Below are positions 18,204-22,932 of a DNA stretch of 22,932 nt, one piece after another (within the stretch, counting starts at the first letter, position 1; each line of letters opens with the position of its first letter). Both the position numbers and the translations under genes were made by a program. The notes under the pieces are model-generated. The model saw only the letters and a list, made by a program, of their open reading frames with translations, did no database searches and had not been told where the DNA came from. The DNA lies in NCBI GenBank assembly GCA_003049465.1, contig PYSS01000211.1:7672-30603 (forward strand), read 5' to 3'. Source of the DNA: Magnaporthiopsis rhizophila. Its lineage: Eukaryota; Ascomycota; Sordariomycetes; Magnaporthales; Magnaporthaceae.

Positions 18204-21200
18204 ATGGGATCCGGCTGCTGCGGAGGCGGAACCGGAGGCGGTCAGGACAAGCCGGCCCAGCCTCGTTGTGACGGGCCCGCAACCACCGCCGACGACCACG
18301 ATCGCGCTAGTCGCGAGGAGGACCGCTCGCGAGGCGGCTGCTGTGGCTCTGGCGCAGACGATGGACCCGGTTGCTGCGGCGGAGGAGACAAGGCGGCCGG
18401 CCCCGAGCACAAGGGCGCAGCTGACAGCTGCCGTGACACTTCTGTCGACAAGTGCTGCGAAACTGCTGTCGACAAGTGCTGTGATACTCCTGTGGACAAG
18501 GGCTGCAAAACCCCCGCCGACAAGTCCTGCAGCACTCCTGTCATCGAGAAGTGCTGCGGCACTACCGTTAACAAGTCCTGCAACACTCCTGCCGTCGGCA
18601 AGTGCTGCGGCAATACCGTCAACAAGTCCTGCAACACTCTCGACAAGGACTGCGACACTCCCGTCGCCGACTGCTGCGACAGTCCGGGCGATGACTGTTG
18701 CGACACTCCAGGCGAAGACTGTTGCGACGACGAGACGTGCTACGAAGCTGACAGCACGTCGACCGTTCCTTCTACCCAGACTCTCGAGTGCTGCAACACC
18801 AACGAGGAGCACTGCGACGGTTAGTGCCGCTGGCTGACCTGCCACATGCCATGGCGGCATCCCGTCCCTGTCATGTTCTCCTTCTAACTGAAATAAACAG
18901 TGAAATGCATCTATGCCGCTGCCACCGCCGAGTGCGAGAAGACCTGTGACGGCGATGCGGCTCATGATGGTAGGTTACTCACTCTTTCCTAAGTGTCCAC
19001 TTCTCCTGCCTCCTGTCTCTATTTGGACCATACTATGTGTGCCGCGATGATGAGATAAATGTTCATGCTGATCACGGGACATCACCTTCTGCAGCCGCAA
19101 CTGGACACGAGCACGTCCACGACCAGAACGGCCAGCACGGTTCTGCGTGTAACTCGCACATTGCCAAGGCCTTTGAGCAGTACAGCGCCTATCTGGAAAC
19201 GGCCCGCTGCATCTGCCGCAGCATCCTCGAGCGTGGCCTGCCGTCTGCCGCCTGCTGCAACGGTGAGCAGCAGCAGCGCCAGTCGGCGTCGCAGAAGCAC
19301 CGCGGCGGTCACTCGGACACGCACACTACGGCCTCTAAAAGCAGGCACGGGCAGGACCTGGATGTCGCCGACGCCAAGACTACTGCTCACGGCCTGCGCA
19401 AGAAGGCTACCCACCACCACCACAGCATGAAGCGCCGCCTCAAGGCTAAACAGCAGAACTCCGCTCGCGATCACGGCCAAGGCCACGACCACAGTAAAAT
19501 GGTGATTGAAGTGGCCAAGGAAGACTGCGAGTCCGACTGCTGCGGCGCTGATCGTGGCCGTGGCGACTGCCAGGCCGAGCCGATGCTCACCAATGTCGGG
19601 AAGCCCCTCGCAGCAGTCCTCGTTGGCGAACGAGACATCGAGGATGGGGCAGCGCTCGAATACGTTGCCCTCATCGTCGACGGCATGACCTGCTCTGGCT
19701 GCGGGAACAAATTCGAGCGTACCCTGAAGGCCGCCTCTCCGGGGGTCAGCGGCGTGCGCGTCAACTTCGTCATGGGTAGTGCCGAGTTCAGCCTCGACCC
19801 CTCGTATGGCGACAAGGCTGAGGACGTGATACGCATCGCCGAGCGCGCGACCGGCTTCAGATGTGCCCGCATGTCTGATGGAGACCAGACTCTGGACCTC
19901 CTGGTTGCGTCGAACCGGGCCGCTGCTGCCCTTTGCGGCTTGCAGGTCCAGGGAGTGACCCAGGTCGCCCCTCTGGACAAGAAGCGCGTCCGCGTCACGT
20001 ACGACCCCGCTGTCATCGGACCTCGCACGCTCTTGGAGCGCATTGGCGACCTCTCGGGAGGCCTGGCTCCGCCTAGCGACGATCCGTCCATCTCGAGCGG
20101 ACGCAAGCGTCTGTGGGACCAGCTGATCAAGACCATCGTGGCAGCCGTCCTGACACTCCCCGTCCTCGTACTTGCCTGGGGCAAGGAGAGCGTGCACGTC
20201 GATCCCATTACGAGCGCGTCCGTCTCCATCGCCCTGGCCACGCTGGTCCAGTTCGTGGCAGTCCCCGACTTCTACCGCCCCGCCATCTCGGCCCTGATCC
20301 ATTCGGGCTCTGTCGAGATGGACATGCTGGTCGTCATCAGCATCACAGCCGCCTACGTCTACTCCCTCGTGGCCTTTGGGCACCGCGTCGCGGGAGCCCC
20401 TCTCGAGACGGCCGAGTTCTTCGAGACGAGCACCCTGCTCATCACTCTGGTGCTTTTCGGCCGCCTGGTTGCTGCCTTCGCGCGCATGCGCGCTGTTGCC
20501 GCCGTTTCTCTCCGGTCTCTCCAGGCTGCCACCGCCCTGCTCATTGTTGACGCTCCCGAAAATGGCCAGCAGCCGAGCGAGGTCGAGATCGATGCCCGTC
20601 TCCTGCAGTACGGCGACCGCTTCAGAGTCCTGCCGCACTCGACCGTGCCTACCGACGGCATCGTGGTGAGCGGCGCGAGCGAGGTGGATGAATCCATGCT
20701 TACGGGCGAGGCCGTCCCCGTTGCCAAGGCCAAGCACGACACCGTCGTCGCCGGCACTGTCAACGGGTCGGGCGCTCTCGTGGTCCAGCTCACCAGGCTG
20801 CCCGGCAAGAACACCGTCACCGATATCGCCCGTCTGGTTGAGGACGCGGCCAACTCCAAGCCCAAGATCCAGGACGTCGCCGACCGCGTCGCCAGCTGGT
20901 TCGTGCCCGTCGTCACCTCTATCGCCATCATCGTCACCATCGTCTGGGTCGTTGTCGGCCTGAAGGTGCGCTCGTTCCCGACTGGCCGTGCCGTCGCCGA
21001 CGCCGTCACGTATGCCGTTGCCGTGCTTGCCGTGTCGTGCCCCTGTGCGCTCGGTTTGGCCGTGCCCATGGTCCTTGTTGTAGCGGGCGGCATTGCAGCC
21101 CGCGGTGGCGTCGTCATCAAGTCGGCCCAGTGCACCGAGATGGCGCGCAAGGTGACGGACGTCGTTTTTGACAAGACCGGGACCATCACCGAAGCCGAGC

Positions 21201-22204
21201 TGGACATCATAGAGACCGAGTACCCTTCGATTCCAACCATTACCGACGCTGAAGCGGCCGGGATCGCCCGTGCCATTGCCGCTGGTAACAAGCACCCCGT
21301 CTCTGTCGCTGTCGCCAAGCACCTCGAACAACACACGGCCGCTACTGTTACCGTTGATGACGTTCACGTCGTGCCTGGCTCCGGTATTGAAGCCAAGCAC
21401 AAAGGTCTCCGACTCCGGGCCGGAAACCCGGAGTGGACCGAGACCGCGTCCAACCCGACCGTAGCCCGCCTTCAGCAACAGGGAATGAGCATCTTCGCCG
21501 TGGCCCTCGACGGGAAGCCAATCGCCATCTACGGCCTCAGGACCCGCCTCCGACCCGACGCCGTAGCCGTGGTGGCCAACCTGCAGCGCCGCGGCATTGC
21601 CGTCCACCTAGTCTCGGGCGACCAGCGCCGCGCCGTCGAGTCGGTCGCCACCCAGGTCGGCATCCCCGCTTGCAACGTCTCCAGCCAGAACACCCCGACC
21701 CAGAAGCGCGACTACGTGGCCGGCCTCATGGCCGCGGCTCCGTCAACGTCGTCGTCGCAGAAGCAGAAGAAGCGCGTCGTCATGTTCGTGGGCGACGGCA
21801 CCAACGACGCCGTCGCCGTGGCGCAGGCCGACGTGGGCGTGCAGCTCGCCGCCGCGGCCGGCGGCTCTGGCGCCTCTGTTGCGGCCGCGGCCGGCAGCGA
21901 GGTGACGCGCGGCGCCGCTGACGTTGTGCTTCTCGCGGGCCTCGGTGGCGTCCCCTTCTTGCTCGACGTCAGCCGCTCCGCGTCGCGGCGCATGAAGTTC
22001 AACTTTGCCTGGTCCGCCGTCTACAACGTCGTCGCCATCCTGCTGGCCGCCGGCGCCTTCGTCAACGTCCGCATCCCGCCCGCCTACGCCGGCCTCGGCG
22101 AGATCGTGAGCGTCCTGCCCGTCATCGTCGCCGCCGCCACTATGTTCGCCACCAAGAAGAACCGCGCCGCTGCCGGTGTCGAGGGCGGTGGCGGTGGTCT
22201 CTGA
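18204..22204 (+). CDS. P1B-type heavy-metal ATPase with metallothionein-like N-terminus (three exons)
   Basis: Exons 18204-18819, 18901-18969 and 19095-22204 join in frame to 1264 residues. Residues 1-205 are Cys-rich (about 31 Cys, 11 CC pairs). Residues 230-400 are His-rich with CNSH and CICR motifs typical of fungal Pca1/CrpA-like pumps. A heavy-metal-associated domain has GMTCSGC at 425-431. A second fold (about 495-545) lacks CxxC. Eight membrane segments are predicted. Actuator TGE is at 765-767, transport CPC at 877-879, phosphorylated DKTGT at 921-925, the N-domain HP at 962-963, GDGTND at 1128-1133 and TM7 YN at 1205-1206. It would export Cu(I) or Cd(II) using ATP. TM8 lacks the MSxSS of classical Cu(I) pumps. 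An Ala/Gly-rich insert follows GDGTND. Metal choice and membrane are not decided by sequence. Confidence 0.88.
18426..18724 (+). repeat. Cys-rich coding minisatellite in exon 1
   Basis: Units of about 10-12 codons repeat with the pattern (D/N)K(C/S)C then a Thr-Pro-Val or Thr-Thr-Val spacer. GTCGACAAGTGCTG-like DNA recurs. CC pairs alternate with single Cys. Such an array could grow or shrink by slippage and so tune metal capacity. No similar array is seen elsewhere in the window. Confidence 0.75.
18820..18900 (+). other. Intron 1 of the metal ATPase gene (81 bp)
   Basis: It starts GTTAGT, has a CTAAC branch sequence at about 18883-18888 and ends AACAG. It splits a codon after its first base. 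The in-frame TAG that would end the Cys-rich frame is at 18822-18824, inside the splice donor. Length and signals fit filamentous fungi. Confidence 0.82.
18970..19094 (+). other. Intron 2 of the metal ATPase gene (125 bp)
   Basis: It starts GTAGGT and ends in a pyrimidine-rich CACCTTCTGCAG. A CTGAT branch-like sequence lies about 25 bases before the end. This acceptor is the one that keeps frame between exon 2 and exon 3; a nearer AG at 19053 would not. The intron holds an ATG (19037) in frame with exon 3, which could start a shorter pump. Confidence 0.75.
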
Positions 22205-22887
22205 GCAGATGTTTTTGCCGATGGGTTTCCTCTTTGCTGATAGAGGGTCGGATTTGGATGCGGCCGATTATGAACCGTGTATTTTTTTTCTCCGCGTCTG
22301 CTGCTGTTGCCCCCCCAAATCACGTTCCCCCCGGCGACAAGAAACCCGGCCTCGCCCCGGCTAAAGTTCAACACATGCTCGGGGATCCCCGCACCTTGGC
22401 GGTAAAATCGATGGTGGTTGGTGCACGGCCGTCGCTATCTTTCGACTTCGACGGCGGCGGTGGCTTGAATAAAAAAGAAGGATGGTTCAACACCGAGACA
22501 TACGCGATGCGACTTGCTTTTTTTTTCTCTCTTCTCCTTCACATGGTTCACGAGACGTCCTGGACACAGTACTTTTTTTATTACATCCCTTCTTCCACCC
22601 CTCATGGCCCTCGTGTTTACGATCTAGCGATGGGGAGAACCTTACCCCTTGGCGTCGGGATCACCCACAAGCGCATGTGTCCATTGGGTATCTTTAGCCA
22701 TAGCTATACACAGCGCTGCAACTGCATCGGAGACCATAGCTATATAGGTATACATCATTGAATTGACCATGTCATCATTCACCACATTTCATCTTCGTGT
22801 TCAGCACAACTTTTGGCTGCACTATCACACCGCCGCTTCAGTATTGCTGTGCTCCTTCAAGATGCCTACGTAACTGCCTGCCCCATG
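22205..22887 (+). other. 3' flank of the ATPase gene, no supported gene
   Basis: The open frames here have no recognised domain and sit in the likely 3' UTR and beyond. A short direct repeat CCATAGCTATA occurs near 22697 and 22734. Nothing else is identified. Confidence 0.5.
22468..22473 (+). terminator. Candidate polyadenylation signal AATAAA
   Basis: AATAAA lies 264 bases after the stop codon of the ATPase. Fungal genes often do without a perfect signal, so this is only a likely site. Confidence 0.4.
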
Positions 22888-22928
<41 letters not shown>

Positions 22929-22932
22929 AAAA
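22888..22932. repeat. Poly-A tract at the window end
   Basis: Forty A, one C and four more A close the sequence. It could be the start of a longer low-complexity run, a retroposon tail, or the place where an assembly stopped. Confidence 0.85.

Noticed and set aside
18186..18965. Several overlapping frames on both strands across exon 1
   Set aside because: They arise from the repetitive GC-rich exon; only the frame from 18204 has the CC pattern and splices into the pump.
19082..21607. Minus-strand open frame of 841 codons opposite the ATPase
   Set aside because: It is a shadow of GC-rich codon use in the real gene; its product is rich in Gly, Asp and Arg with no domain.
22234..22761. Plus-strand frame of 175 codons after the ATPase
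   Set aside because: No domain, irregular composition, and it covers the candidate polyadenylation signal.

Overview
The window looks like nuclear DNA of a filamentous ascomycete (Pezizomycotina). The evidence is an AT-rich, stop-riddled block of Ty3/Gypsy and pogo/Fot1-type transposons with C-to-T and G-to-A damage of the kind made by repeat-induced point mutation (RIP), next to a GC-rich gene with short introns carrying fungal splice and branch signals. The species cannot be fixed from the sequence.

Bases 1-17060 are a transposon graveyard with a readable nesting order. (1) The oldest resolved layer is a pogo/Fot1-like transposase on the minus strand, now in two pieces (about 104-554 and 15253-15510). 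(2) Element A, a plus-strand chromovirus (LTRs 555-1020 and 14787-15252, 466 bp each), inserted into that transposase and left a perfect 5-bp target duplication, TTTAT. (3) Element B, a related chromovirus (LTRs 5614-6115 and 12544-13045, 502 bp each), inserted into the integrase gene of A with a perfect duplication, GGCTA. Removing B rejoins the integrase frame of A, and removing A rejoins the transposase frame. (4) A minus-strand fragment of a third related element, C (LTR 16616-17060 plus the start of gag), closes the block. A and B both carry gag, protease, RT, RNase H, integrase and a chromodomain, all broken. Both also carry an antisense ORF with a Cys-rich N-terminus and a basic, charged C-terminus between pol and the 3' LTR. 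B also holds a decayed tRNA-like sequence.

Bases 17061-18203 are a gene-free transition to GC-rich DNA, with a poly-T and a poly-A tract and the presumed promoter. Bases 18204-22204 hold the only intact gene. It reads as three exons encoding a P1B-type heavy-metal ATPase of 1264 residues (fungal Pca1/CrpA-like). Its first exon is a metallothionein-like domain with about 31 cysteines in 205 residues. The stop codon that seems to end that domain lies inside the 5' splice site of intron 1, so splicing decides between a short Cys-rich protein and the full pump. The 3' flank (22205-22932) has a possible polyadenylation signal and ends in a 40-base A run at the window edge.

The most notable points are the metallothionein-pump fusion and its splice-site stop, the antisense ORF shared by A and B, the palindromic tandem repeats in the U3 of all three LTR types, and the uneven RIP that spares the 3' ends of both downstream LTRs.
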